This document shows, piece after piece, positions 43,716-56,003 of a stretch of 64,000 nt of DNA. Position 1 is the first letter of the stretch. Each line of letters starts with the position of its first letter. Below the pieces are notes generated by a model, which was not told the DNA's origin, did not search any database, and saw only the letters and a list, made by a program, of their open reading frames with translations. The position numbers were made by a program, and so were the translations under genes. Source of the DNA: Tillus elongatus (Eukaryota; Arthropoda; Insecta; Coleoptera; Cleridae); NCBI GenBank assembly GCA_964006375.1, contig OZ023270.1:70595082-70659081 (forward strand), read 5' to 3'.

Positions 43716-44808
43716 CACACCGATAACTCAAAAAATAATGGTTTTGATAAAATTTGTTGAATGCCTTCCTTTTGCAAGTGGCTTGGATAAGTTCGTTAGC
43801 CAGGAAAATCAGCCGAGGTTTTCCCGGAAAATTTTGTGTTTTCTTTAGGAAAAAAATCATATCTTCGAAAGTAACAAAGTAAGGGTACATCGTTTTATAT
43901 CGCCATAAGTAAATTATCTACCAAAATTTAGCGCTATAGGTCAAAAGACAAAAAATTTATGGGCATTTAAAGAAAACTAAATTGGGGTTTTCCTCAAAAC
44001 GTCAAAGTGACAATTTAAAACGTCAAAATTGGCAACATTTAGGCAAAGAACTTGAATCTAATACGGGCTATAGAAAGAAACTGTATCAAGAAGAATGTTT
44101 TACAAACCTTGAAGTATTAGTTTCAACCGTCATTGTTCTTCATTTTACTACAATGTTTCCAGAAAATTTATTTCAAATAGACCCTTTCTCTGATGCTTGG
44201 CAGTAGCCTTAGTTATAGAGTTTATCGTTTAATGGTATATAACTTTAGTCGAATTTTCGTAAAAACATCAATAAAGCTCAATAAAAGCGTTATTATGCAA
44301 GATATAAAAAAGATTATATACATTAATTATAGGGCGTCTTGAGCTGCATCTTCAAAAATTATGTCTACAATCACAGGGTGGTCCATAAGTCGTGGGTGAT
44401 ACAAATAATATTTTTTTAGTTGAGCACGCCTTCTGTTATTGCATTTTTGCATTTTCCATCGAAATATAATGCATGTTTCTAAGTAAAGAAATTCTGCACG
44501 CAGAAAGTGCGTTATGGTAGCGAATTTTGATTAAATACTTCATATTTGAAAAGCTCAATATGATATTAACCTATAAGGTTGACCAAGAAACGGATTTTTT
44601 CGGTTACACTTTAAGTTTACTTTCGGAAATTTTTGTACATTTTCAAACAATAAAGTCATTTTGATGAAACATGGCACATTGTTTTTACTATATATGTTAT
44701 ACTGGTAATCAAATTTGATGCCTGATTTCTAAAAAAACCACACATATTTGCTATTAAAAACATTTTTAGCAAAATTCACTACCATAACGCACTTGCTGCG
44801 GCCCGAAA
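43503..44808 (+). mobile_element. HINE, full length, canonical first-subfamily copy
   Basis: 5' TTTTTAGTGAATTTTC with hairpin partner, GAGGAGATCCCGACTTTTG, CCATATCCGGGGTCAG-type block, (TA)n 43631-43711, body beginning TGTATCACACCGATAACTC, and a 3' module bounded by CACGCAGAAAGTGCG (44497) and ACGCACTTGCTGCGG (44793). This is the best reference copy of the 1.3 kb form. Confidence 0.75.
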
Positions 44809-45301
44809 TTTTTATTGATTATAATATAGGTACATAATATCAAGTCAGTATCTCGCACACTAACTTTATGGCAAAAGAAACTCAAAGAAATATTTTTTTT
44901 CGAAAAATTCAAAAATTAAACTGGTGTGTTACATTAAAGTTTAATTTCGAGCTTCTTTCTAAGTGACAACACTGAAAATTTATGTTAAATATATGGAGCT
45001 GTTTTTATACCCACAAATAAGAACTGTAGACTGTGAAGTAGACTTTTGTTTTGTGATCCGTCCTTTGTGTCTGTCATCGGTAATTTTTCATTTAAATTAT
45101 TTTTGAAAATATCTCTGGTAACCATTTTCGCTCTCCTATTGAGCGCTGATGTATGAATGGTTGAAACTTTCTGCGTCATATCCAGTGTATTAAGCAATAC
45201 TGAAAAATAAATATCTCATTTATCTTCGTCTGCCTTTTCGCTATCAGTCAAGCTCTCAGACATTTTCTCGTCACTGTCATCAGAACCATTACACCACTGT
45301 A
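44809..45301. other. Unassigned sequence with a minor minus-strand frame
   Basis: A 70-codon frame (44985-45197, -) continues past a stop into an acidic Ser/Asp/Glu-rich stretch encoded at 45220-45290 (SDDSDEKMSESLTDSE). The acidic run is unusual, but no family is recognised. Confidence 0.3.

Positions 45302-46071
<770 letters not shown>

Positions 46072-46165
<94 letters not shown>
46072..46165. repeat. (TA)n microsatellite abutting the piggyBac inverted unit
   Basis: Pure TA ending directly at ATAGGGAGAAAAG, the left end of the inverted satellite unit. Confidence 0.8.
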
Positions 46166-46167
<2 letters not shown>

Positions 46168-46585
46168 AGAAAAGAAAACTCCACCCGATGTAAACGAATT
46201 TGCCGAATTTTACATTTACATTTATAAATTTTTACATTTACACATTCAGTACGGATAAATCCAGTCTTTCAAGTAAAACTTCACAATCTGGGTAAAATTG
46301 ATGTAGATTACACAATTGAGTACTCCCAATACTCTAGTCACTTAAGAGACCATATGCTTCCAGAAGACTAATAGTTATAGGGAGAAAAGAAAACTCCACC
46401 CGATGTAAACAAATTTGCGGAATTTTACATTTACATTTATACATTTTTACATTTGCACATTCGGTACGGATAAATCTAGTCTTTCAAGTAAAATTTCACA
46501 GTCTGGGTAAAATTGAGGTAGAGTATACAATTCAGTACTCCCAATACTCTAGTCAGTTTAGAGATCATATGCTTCCAGAAGACCG
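46166..46585 (-). repeat. Two inverted copies of the 215 bp satellite unit
   Basis: Starts 46166 and 46379 (ATAGGGAGAAAAGAAAACTCC). These are reverse complements of the 49.5-53.1 kb array unit. Confidence 0.8.
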
Positions 46586-46991
46586 TGGGTGTGTATGTGT
46601 GTGTGAGTGTGCACGCGCGTGGGTCTCGGAAGCCAAGTCCATTAGCCATAACCTGTTGTACGAAACGGATAGTAATCAAAGAAGGAGGTCAACCAAAGAG
46701 AATATACGCAACAAATCGGAGTTCCAGAATACCTTATCCCTAGAATGCATAAACTGTGCTTCTGAAGCCCAAAGAGACTTTGGTTACTTATAATTTGTTC
46801 GGAATAATTTTAAGTAGCTTGAGTATTTGGATATGATCTAAACACGTCTTTATTCAACACACACTTCTTTCAAAAACATTGAACTGTATTTAGAAAACAA
46901 AACAAATTTTCATCAACATCCCGTATTTGTATAAACCGGGCCTTTAAAGCCCGTCTACTAATTGCTCTTGGAACAATTGACTCGTTTGTTT

Positions 46992-46994
46992 ATA

Positions 46995-47071
<77 letters not shown>
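46992..47071. repeat. (TA)n tract present in one arm only
   Basis: Interrupts the left arm between GACTCGTTTG and GAGTGTTATGATAATTTG. The right arm (49090-49110) has a short unrelated sequence in its place. Confidence 0.7.
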
Positions 47072-47108
47072 AGTGTTATGATAATTTGTCACGCACTGCT
47101 GCACGGAA

Positions 47109-47740
47109 TTGTGCAAGTTGAAACATGCATCACTGGTGGATGTACAAAAGTCAGGTGCAGCTGAATGTGATGATCTACCTTCTGGAGTAGGTATCAGAAA
47201 CAGAAAGATGACACAGAAGATGCAAATTTCAAACTTGTTTCTGGCGTGTGTTCTGGATCCAGTGGTGATAATGGTTACGATAATTCAGAGGATGATACTG
47301 ATATCCGATCTTTGCCTCAACGAGTGGTCAGATTGCACCAAGATATCTGGGCTGGAGTCTGGAACCTCCAGCAAAAAAATAAAATACAACCACATAACAT
47401 TATTCGGAGTGCCCCAGGACTGGCAAGAAATCACATGGCTGCAACATCAAAAGAAACGGTTCTGGTACTTTTAACTCCAATTGTCATGCAATACATTGTG
47501 AACCAATTTAGAGTGAAAATGTGTTTATGTAGCAAAGGAAAACCGTGGAAAGATGTAACCGTTGATGAGCTTGTTGCACGATGTGGTTTACTCATTAATG
47601 CGGGAGTTTACAGAAGCTGGAATGTTCCTATATTTTGTGTCGAATTTGATAATCTTATATATCGAGCCACAATTGCCAAATTTCGCTTTAAAGAAATTCG
47701 AGGAATTGTCAGATTTGACAATAAGAAATATACCTTTTAA
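47109..47740 (+). pseudogene. piggyBac-like transposase, N-terminal part (left arm)
   Basis: Two overlapping frames with a shift near 47250-47300. The longer one (47246-47740) shows an acidic start (GDNGYDNSEDDTDIRSLPQ) and then the conserved N-terminal part of the piggyBac transposase domain. Its hallmarks are WKDVTVDELVARCGLLINAG and IYRATIAKFRFKEIRGIVRF ending DNK, close to the family's RFKEIxRFLRFDNK signature. Homology to the opposite arm stops at about 47728 and an in-frame stop follows. The catalytic aspartates are absent from this arm. Confidence 0.6.
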
Positions 47741-47879
47741 TGGATTCAGTCAAATTAAATTGTTATTGTTTGACTATTAGTTTTCCTCCCGTACGTTTAG
47801 TGCCTCCTATAGAGTAACTTCATAAGTTATCTTCTATGGGGGCTGCCACTGAATTTAAGAAGGGTAGCTACCTGTAGAA

Positions 47880-49040
47880 AACTGATCACTACAAAAGACT
47901 ATATATGCATTGAGTGCTACAACATCAATGATGTTGAAGAAAAATATCAACGGCCTCGTTTCCTTTGCGTTTTGCATGTGTATGTCGACACCATTTGATC
48001 CATGATCTCAACACTCCTCTTTGTTTTATTATAATGAAAGACGATTTCGGGCTTCTCACCGTCATTATTGATAGATGCATCGTGGTGCATGGTGCTTAGT
48101 TAAAATTACGCATTTTTTTTGCCTGCTTGCTTACCATAAATACGTTGCTTCAAAAAGCAAAACAATGAAGAGCAAACTACACGATCTTTTGAGGCTTACA
48201 TTTTTGTCGGAAAGTCACGCTTATTCTGACGTGATGTACCCACAACGGTAATATCCAAAATATTTTGAGTCCACCTTTTGCCGGTTTCGACGAATCTGCA
48301 TGTACCTCTAAACTAAACGAGTTGTTTATCTATAGTTACATTAGTATCTGGTATGACGCAGGTTTTGCATTGCTGAATAAACAACTGTCAAACGTAGGAT
48401 ACCATTGATAATTTATCGGTTTCCAAACGCGCATTCAGAGTTATCTTATTGTCAAATATGACAAATCTTTGAATTTCTTTAAAGCGAAATTTGGAAATTG
48501 TGGCTCGTTATATAAGATTATCAAATTCGGCACAAAATATAGGAACATTCCAGCTTCTGTAAACTCCCTCATTAATGAGTAAACCACATCGTGCAACAAG
48601 CTCATCAACGGTTACATCTTTCCACGGTTTTTCTTTTGCTATTTTCACTCTAAATTGGTTCACAATGTATTTCATGACAATTGGAGTTAAAAAGACCAGA
48701 CACGCTTCTTTTGATGTCGCACCATATGCTTTCTTGCCAGTCCTGGTGCATTCCGAATAATGTTATGTGGTTGAATTTTATTTTGTGAAGTTCCAGACTC
48801 CAACTCAGATAACTTGAAACAATCTGACCACTCGTTGAAGCAAATATCGGATTAAAATATGGTCAGCATCATCTGAATTATCGTAAGCATCATTACTATT
48901 GGATCCAGAATACACAACAGTAACCAGTTCGAAATTTGTATCTTTTGTGTCATCTTTCTGCTTCTGATACATCACTTTCTCCAGAAGGTAGATCATCACA
49001 TTCAGCTGCACCTAACTTTTATACATTCACCAGTGATGCA
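47880..49040 (-). pseudogene. piggyBac-like transposase, N-terminal part plus DDE remnant (right arm)
   Basis: 49040-48447 is the inverted duplicate of the left-arm gene segment, with stops. Further downstream on the minus strand, encoded around 48380-48250, a stretch reads CVIPDTNVTIDKQLV, a stop, then FRGTCRF. It resembles the piggyBac motif VTIDEQLFPFRGRCRF, which contains a catalytic Asp. Beyond 48240 the frame is unreadable. This side retains more of the gene, so the left arm is probably the truncated duplicate. Confidence 0.55.
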
Positions 49041-49469
49041 GGTTTCAACTTGCACAATTCTGTGCAGCAGTGCGTGACAAATTATCATAACACTAAGCCG
49101 GCTATGAACGAGCCGATACTTGCAAGAGCAATTAGTAGACGGGCTTCGAAGGCCCGGTTTATGCAAATACGGGATGCTGATGAAAATTTATTTTGTTTCC
49201 TAAATACATTCAATGTTTTTGCAACAAGTGTGTATTGAATAAAGACGTGTTTAGTTCACATCCAAATATTCAAGCTGCTTGAATTTATTTGAAACAAATT
49301 ATAAGTAACCAACGTCTCTTCGGGCCTCAGAAGCCCAGTTTATGCATTCTAGGGATAAGATCTTCTGGAACTCTGATTTGTTACGTACATTTTTTTTAGT
49401 TGACCCGCTTTTTGATTTCTGTCTGTATCGTACAACAGTTTATGGCTACTGGACTTTGCTTCCGAGACG

Positions 49470-49517
49470 CACGCACCCACGCGCGCGCGTGCACACACGC
49501 ACACACACGAACACACA
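49470..49517. repeat. CA/CG-rich dinucleotide block
   Basis: ACGCACCCACGCGCGCGCGTG then CACACACGCACACACAC. The inverse partner at 46587-46622 has a GTGTGTGTGAG and GCACGCGCGTG arrangement, so it belongs to the arms. Confidence 0.7.
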
Positions 49518-52500
49518 AGGTCTTCTGGAAGCATATGGTCTCTTAACAGACTAGAGTACTGGGAGTACTCAATTGTATACTCTACCTCAATTTTACCCAG
49601 ACTGTGAAATTTTACTTGAAAGACTGGATTTATCCGTACCGAATGTGTAAATGTAAAAATTTATAAATGTAAATGTAAAATTCGGCAAATTCGTTTACAT
49701 CGGGTGGAGTTTTCTTTTCTCCCTATAACTATTAGTCTTCTGGAAGCATATGGTCTCTAAACTGACTAGAGTATTGGGAGTACTGAATTGTATACTCTAC
49801 CTCAATTTTACCCAGACTGTGAAATTTTACTTGAAAGACTGGATTTATCCGTACCGAATGTGTAAATGTAAAAATGTATAAACGTAAATGTAAAATTCGG
49901 CAAATTCGTTTACATCGGGTGGAGTTTTCTTTTCTCCCTATAACTATTAGTCTTCTGGAAGCATATGGTCTCTAAACTGACTAGAGTATTGGGAGTACTG
50001 AATTGTATACTCTACCTCAATTTTACCCAGACTGTGAAATTTTACTTGAAAGACTGGATTTATCCGTACCGAATGTGTAAATGTAAAAATGTATAAACGT
50101 AAATGTAAAATTCGGCAAATTCGTTTACATCGGGTGGAGTTTTCTTTTCTCCCTATAACTATTAGTGTTCTGGAAGCATATGGTCTCTAAACTGACTAGA
50201 GTACTGGGAGCACTGAATTGTATACTCTACCCAGACTGTGAAATTTTACTTGAAAGACTGGATTTATCCGTACCGAATGTGTAAATGTAAAAATTTATAA
50301 ATGTAAATGTAAAATTCGGCAAATTCGTTAACATCCGGTGGAGTTTTCTTTTCTCCCTATAACTATTAGTCTTCTGAAAGCATATGGTCTCTAAACTGAC
50401 TAGAGTACTGGGAGTACTGAATTTTATACTCTACCCAGACTGTGAAATTTTACTTGAAAGACTGGATTTATCCGTACCGAATGTGTAAATGTAAAAATTT
50501 ATAAATGTAAATGTAAAATTCGGCAAATTTGTTTACATCGGGTGGAGTTTTCTTTTCTCCCTATAACTATTAGTCTTCTGAAAGCATATGGTCTCTAAGC
50601 TGACTAGAGTACTGGGAGTACTGAATTGTATACTCTACCCAGACTGTGAAATTTTACTTGAAAGACTGGATTTATCCGTACCGAATGTGTAAATGTAAAA
50701 ATTTATAAATGTAAATGTAAAATTCGGCAAATTTGTTTACATCGGGTGGAGTTTTCTTTTCTACCTATAACTATTAGTCTTCTGGAAGCATATGGTCTCT
50801 AAACTGACTAGAGTATTGGGAGTATTGAATTGTATAATCTACCTCAATTTTACCCAGACTGTGAAATTTTACTTGAAAGACTGGATTTATCCGTACCAAA
50901 TGTGTAAATGTAAAAATTTATAAATGTAAATGTAAAATTCGGCAAATTTGTTTACATCGGGTGGAGTTTTCTTTTCTACCTATAACTATTAGTCTTCTGG
51001 AAGCATATGGTCTCTAAACTGACTAGAGTATTGGGAGTATTGAATTGTATACTCTACCTCAATTTTACCCAGACTGTGAAATTTTACTTGAAAGACTGGA
51101 TTTATCCGTACCGAATGTGTAAATGTAAAAATTTATAAATGTAAATGTAAAATTCGGCAAATTTGTTTACATCGGGTGGAGTTTTCTTTTCTACCTATAA
51201 CTATTAGTCTTCTGGAAGCATATGGTCTCTAAACTGACTAGAGTATTGGGAGTATTGAATTGTATACTCTACCTGAATTTTACCCAGACTGTGAAATTTT
51301 ACTTGAAAGACTGGATTTATCCGTACCGAATGTGTAAATGTAAAAATTTATAAATGTAAATGTAAAATTCGACAAATTCGTTTACATCGGGTGGAGTTTT
51401 CTTTTCTCCCTATAACTATTAGTGTTCTGGAAGCATATAGTCTCTAAACTGACTAGAGTATTGGGAGTACTCAATTGTATACTCTACCACAAGTTTGCCT
51501 AGATTGTGAAATTTTACTTGAAAGACTGGATTTATCCGTACCGAATGTGTAAATGTAAAAATTTATAAATGTAAATGTAAAATTCGACAAATTTGTTTAC
51601 ATTGGGTGGAGTTTTCTTTTCTCCCTATAACTATTAGTCTTCTGGAAGCATATAGTCTCTAAACTGACTAGAGTATTGGGAGTACTGAATTGTATACTCT
51701 ACCCAGACTGTGAAATTTTACTTGAAAGACTGGATTTATCCGTACTGAATGTGTAAATGTAAAAATTTATAAATGTAAATGTAAAATTCGGCAAATTTGT
51801 TTACATCGGGTGGAGTTTTCTTTTCTCCCTATAACTATTAGTCTTCTGAAAGCATATGGTCTCTAAACTGACTAGAGTATTGGGAGTACTGAATTGTATA
51901 CTCTACCTCAATTTTACCCAGACTGTGAAATTTTACTTGAAAGACTGGATTTATCCGTACCGAATGTGTAAATGTAAAAATTTATAAATGTAAATGTAAA
52001 ATTCGACAAATTCGTTTACATCGGGTGGAGTTTTCTTTTCTCCCTATAACTATTAGTGTTCTGGAAGCATATAGTCTCTAAACTGACTAGAGTATTGGGA
52101 GTACTCAATTGTATACTCTACCACAAGTTTGCCTAGATTGTGAAATTTTACTTGAAAGACTGGATTTATCCGTACCGAATGTGTAAATGTAAAAATTTAT
52201 AAATGTAAATGTAAAATTCGGCAAATTCGTTAACATCCGGTGGAGTTTTCTTTTCTCCCTATAACTATTAGTCTTCTGAAAGCATATGGTCTCTAAACTG
52301 ACTAGAGTACTGGGAGTACTGAATTGTATACTCTACCCAGACTGTGAAATTTTACTTGAAAGACTGGATTTATCCGTACCGAATGTGTAAATGTAAAAAT
52401 TTATAAATGTAAATGTAAAATTCGGCAAATTTGTTTACATCGGGTGGAGTTTTCTTTTCTCCCTATAACTATTAGTCTTCTGGAAGCATATGGTCTCTAA

Positions 52501-53110
52501 ACTGACTAGAGTACTAGGAGTACTCAATTGTATACTCTACCTCAATTTTACCCAGACTGTGAAATTTTACTTGAAAGACTGGATTTATCCGTACCGAATG
52601 TGTAAATGTAAAAATTTATAAATGTAAATGTAAAATTCGGCAAATTTGTTTACATCGGGTGGAGTTTTCTTTTCTCCCTATAACTATTAGTCTTCTGGAA
52701 GCATGTGGTCTCTAAACTGACTAGAGTATTGGGAGTACTGAATTGTATACTCTACCTCAATTATACCCAGACTGTGAAATTTTACTTGAAAGACTGGATT
52801 TATCCGTACCGAATGTGTAAATGTAAAAATGTATAAACGTAAATGTAAAATTCGGCAAATTCGTTTACATCGGGTGGAGTTTTCTTTTCGCCCTATAACT
52901 ATTAGTCTTCTGGAAGCATGTGGTCTCTAAACTGACTAGAGTATTGGGAGTACTGAATTGTATACTCTACCTCAATTTTACCCAGACTGTGAAATTTTAC
53001 TTGAAAGACTGGATTTATACGTACGGAATGTGTAAATGTAATAATGTATAAATGTAAATGTAAAATTCGGCAAATTCGTTTACATCGGGTGAGTTTTCTT
53101 TTCTGCCTAT
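49518..53110 (+). repeat. Satellite-like tandem array, about 17 units of 204-215 bp
   Basis: Measured from CCCTATAACTATTAG, unit starts are 49721, 49936, 50151, 50355, 50559, 50763, 50978, 51193, 51408, 51623, 51827, 52042, 52257, 52461, 52676 and 52891, ending at 53105. A partial first unit begins near 49518. Two length classes, 215 and 204 bp, differ by an 11 bp block (around CTCAATTTTACC). Units are about 95% alike by eye. They contain TAGAGTAT...ATACTCTA inverted bases and internal AAATGTAAA repeats. Confidence 0.9.
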
Positions 53111-53461
53111 AACTATTAGTTAGTTAATTATGCAAATAAAACTAATAGTTATAATAATAGTATAGTTAAAAAACATTGGAAAACCCTAAAATACTGTATT
53201 AAAAATATAATTGACAAGATACGGGTAGTGGCAGATTGTGTATTATTTCATTATGAAGAATCATATAACACGAGTAGTAATTTAACCACACGAATATCAT
53301 TAAATTCAATCACAGTATATAATAATAATAAAAGCAACTTCGTTGTAATTAAGCAAAGTTATCTTTCATATATAGTAACCATCTAGATACGCCCACTTTA
53401 TCTTTTTAAATTATAATCGCAATATAATTATTTATATGCATGCCTTCTCATAGATTCTTTC
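53111..53461. other. Unassigned AT-rich sequence
   Basis: TTAGTTAATTATG at the array edge includes a TTAA, the piggyBac target, but no matching TTAA was found at the left edge. Nothing else recognised. Confidence 0.3.
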
Positions 53462-53462
53462 A

Positions 53463-54345
53463 TCTATATAAATAAAAATTAAATACTGTTCGTTGGTAAG
53501 CACCTCACTTAACAACGACTGGACCCATTGGGTTAATATTGTTTTAAAAATCTTAGTAATAGTCCGAATGGGGTTTTAAAGGAAAGAACGATTGGAAAGT
53601 TGCCCAGAAAATGGAAAATTTGGGAAAAACTGAAGGTGCTTTTTTCTCCAATTTATTTCGCGACGTGCGTAAATGTCGTTTGTCATATTGAATTAATTGA
53701 AAACTGAATTAAAGGCTTTTCCTCCAGACACAAAATTTATTTAAAATCTTTACTCCCGACGCGTTTCGACACTCCAAGTGCTCATCTTCAGGGGATAAAT
53801 TTGAACAATTCTTAAAAAATTTAGCTCGAAACTATACAGAAAGGTTCAACAGGTCACAACTTTATCCATTGCGCTAGGACCCCTGCAACACTACATCTGC
53901 ATTGCCAGAAAATTGTCTTCAAAACAAAAATCAATGGAAAAGATCGGCGATCTTTAACGACAGCCATGATGAGGGGCGGCCATTAAGTTCACATAATGGC
54001 CGCCCCTTATCATTGCTGTCGTTAAAAATCGCCGTTTGTTTTGAAGACAATTTTCTGGCAATGCAGATGTAGTGTTGCAGGGGTCCTAGCACAATGGATA
54101 AAGTTGTGACCTGTTGAACCTTTCTGTATAGTTTACAGTTCAATTTTTTAAGAATTGTTCAAATTTATCCCCTGAATATGACCTCTTGGAGTGTCGAAAC
54201 ACGTCGGGAGTAAAGATTTTAAATAAATTTGGTGTCTGGAGGAAAAGCCTCTCATTCAGTGTTTAATTATGTCAATGCCAGACTGTGTAACGTTCAGAAA
54301 TCACATATTAAAATTTAGATGGGACAACGTCCGACGGGTCCGCTA
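53463..54345 (+). mobile_element. Probable non-autonomous Helitron carrying a palindrome
   Basis: The 5' end is A|TCTATATAAATAAAAATT followed by ACTGTTCGTTGG and ACGACTGGACCCATTGGG. It matches from memory the TC-starting 5' end of a Helitron group widespread in insects (TGCTGTTCGTTAG, CGGCTGGACCGATTTGG). The 3' end GGGACAACGTCCGACGGGTC forms the subterminal hairpin, ending CCGCTAC where CTAG or CTAA is usual. A 538 bp palindrome (53713-54250) occupies the middle. No coding sequence. Confidence 0.5.
53713..54250. repeat. 538 bp palindrome with hammerhead-like motifs in both arms
   Basis: Inverted halves from AGGCTTTTCCTCCAGACAC to GTGTCTGGAGGAAAAGCCT, centred near 53990 (GGGCGGCCATTAAG / CATAATGGCCGCCC). 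Left arm, minus strand 53798-53752: CTGAAGA, CACT-TGG-AGTG stem, GAAAC, CGTC, with flanking TCCC and GGGA complementary. The right arm (+, 54163-54215) has a diverged core. Each arm also has TAGCGCAATGG or TAGCACAATGG, a good polymerase III box A, and a weak GTTTCGAGC box B. Confidence 0.6.
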
Positions 54346-54597
54346 CAGGATCTCCCATTTTGGTTGCAATTTCTGGATATCGTTTATTAGTAAAGATAGA
54401 ACCTTGAGGTTTGCGCGAACTTTTTTGTGAAACGAAAGATACCGCAAACAAAATTGTCATAACCCTCTTAGTTTCGCAGCTACAGGGCGATATTGAAAAT
54501 ATTCCATTTTTAAGTATCGCCTGTTGCAGTTATTTGAGAACTTGTCAAAAAGTAAAAACGAATCCTCCAAGAACTTTTTACGCAGAATCTAGTGGCG

Positions 54598-54599
<2 letters not shown>
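54346..54599. other. Unassigned sequence
   Basis: A 63-codon frame (54411-54602) has no known motif. Confidence 0.3.

Positions 54600-54652
<53 letters not shown>
54600..54652. repeat. (TA)n microsatellite
   Basis: Short tract without recognisable HINE flanks. Confidence 0.8.
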
Positions 54653-54656
<4 letters not shown>

Positions 54657-55165
54657 TTGTTTTTATACTCTCACCTACTAGCTGCTAGTTTCATTTTGGT
54701 ATAGCACGTACAAAGCTAGGAGGCGGCAGATTCTAAGAACCCAGAGGTAGCTCACCCTGTCTAGCGCACTGTCTTATATCTAAGTGAAGCGCTCGAATTA
54801 TACCATACCGGGAATTTGGAATCTCCTTTCCGCCAGCTACATTTGAACGGCCTATAAATTTACCTTAGCAGCTGATTACATTGAAACGAGTATATAGCTT
54901 TTGCTATATACGGAAACCCCTAAAAATTGTAACATATGCAAATAATGCAAAATACACTAAAATCTGCAACTTATGCACAAAAAAATATACAAATTGCATA
55001 TCATCCGAGCCCTGGTAATAAGGCATTAAATTTATTGTTTTTTTTTCTTCTAAAAACCCTCATTTGTCTACAAATAGAATTGCTACATTACGCAATGTTT
55101 CACAAAAAATCTCTAGTAAATTAGCTAAAATAAAAAAGAACATTTCACCTATACAAAATACAGCT
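54653..55165. other. Unassigned sequence
   Basis: 54720-54830 is less AT-rich (GGAGGCGGCAG, GTAGCTCACC). No RNA gene or element could be confirmed. Confidence 0.3.
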
Positions 55166-55790
55166 GGTACAAAGAACCTGTGGATGGCGACTTAGACAGG
55201 CGTGTTGAATTTTGTAATATTATGATAGGCAAATTTAGTGGTTATCCGGACTTTGGTAGGAACATTATTTTCAGGTGAAGCTACATTTACACTGCAAGGA
55301 TTGGTAATAAACCAAATGATCGTTATTGGTCTCAGAAAAACCCAGAAACCACAAATTATTAATGTATGGGCCGGTATACTAGACAGCAGTATCACTGGGC
55401 CGTTGTTTATTGAGGCAAATATAACATCTGAAAAATATTTAAATTTATTAAGATAAGAAATTATACCCGCTGTTGTTGCAGTGTGCTAAGTTAATGAAGT
55501 TTGGTTTTAGCAAGATGGGGTTTTCAGTTCTTTTGGGAGACGCCTGTGGCAATATTTGGAAAAAGTCTTCCCCGAAATGTGTTTTGGGCGCGGTGGTACC
55601 CTAATATGGCCTGCTTAATATCCTGATTTGACGCCATTCTTTGTGGTCACTCGAAGAATGTTATCTACAAAGACAGGCCATTAAACCGGAAAGACCGAAA
55701 AGCTAGAATTATTGGCGAAACAAGACGGATTGTGCATTCCAGCTTAACTAATGTAATAAGTTCCTTTGAAACGTAAGTTCAATAAATTGT
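55166..55790 (+). pseudogene. Decayed mariner transposase fragment
   Basis: Segments line up with the window's other mariners: LDRRVEFCN, FSGEATFTL (first catalytic motif, Asp changed to Gly), PQIINVWAGILDSSITGP, QDGVFS (second Asp), FPEMCFGRGGTLIWPA and YPDLTPF (third-Asp region, broken by deletion). Several stops. The helix-turn-helix half and both terminal inverted repeats are missing. Confidence 0.65.
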
Positions 55791-56003
55791 GGATTGATAA
55801 TAATGGGCAATATTTTTAAGATTTAATTAGTTAATAATTATTACCGCTGTTTTATTTTATTTTTTATTTTATCATTTTATTTTAGAATTAAAAATGATAC
55901 TGGTGATACTGCAGATGAGAATTTTAGAAAACTAAACTTAGGCAATTTGTTTGTGATCCCTCTTCCTAGGGTATCGGTCTTTTAGCTGACACCTAATATA
56001 AAA
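55791..56003. other. Unassigned T-rich sequence
   Basis: Contains an (ATTTT)n-like low-complexity stretch near 55850-55885. Confidence 0.35.

Larger units (their letters stand above)
46166..53110. mobile_element. piggyBac-derived inverted-repeat element with terminal satellite arrays
   Basis: The outermost sequences are inverted copies of the same unit: ATAGGGAGAAAAGAAAACTCC at left, GGAGTTTTCTTTTCTCCCTAT-type at right. Inward come two units (left) or about 17 units (right), a CA/GT-rich stretch, then arms of about 1.1 kb (46585-47728 and 48447-49517) that are inverted copies of the N-terminal half of a piggyBac-like gene. The spacer between the arms (47729-48446) holds a DDE-region remnant in the orientation of the right arm. 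A (TA)n tract at 46992-47071 exists only in the left arm. Confidence 0.6.

Noticed and set aside
44985..45290. Acidic minus-strand frame as a host gene
   Set aside because: Interrupted by a stop, short, and no recognisable domain.
49518..53110. CRISPR-like regular repeats
   Set aside because: The whole 204/215 bp unit is conserved with no unique spacers; it is a eukaryotic satellite.
53111..53135. TTAA target duplication of a piggyBac element
   Set aside because: A TTAA occurs at the right edge only; the left edge lies in (TA)n without TTAA, so no duplication can be shown.
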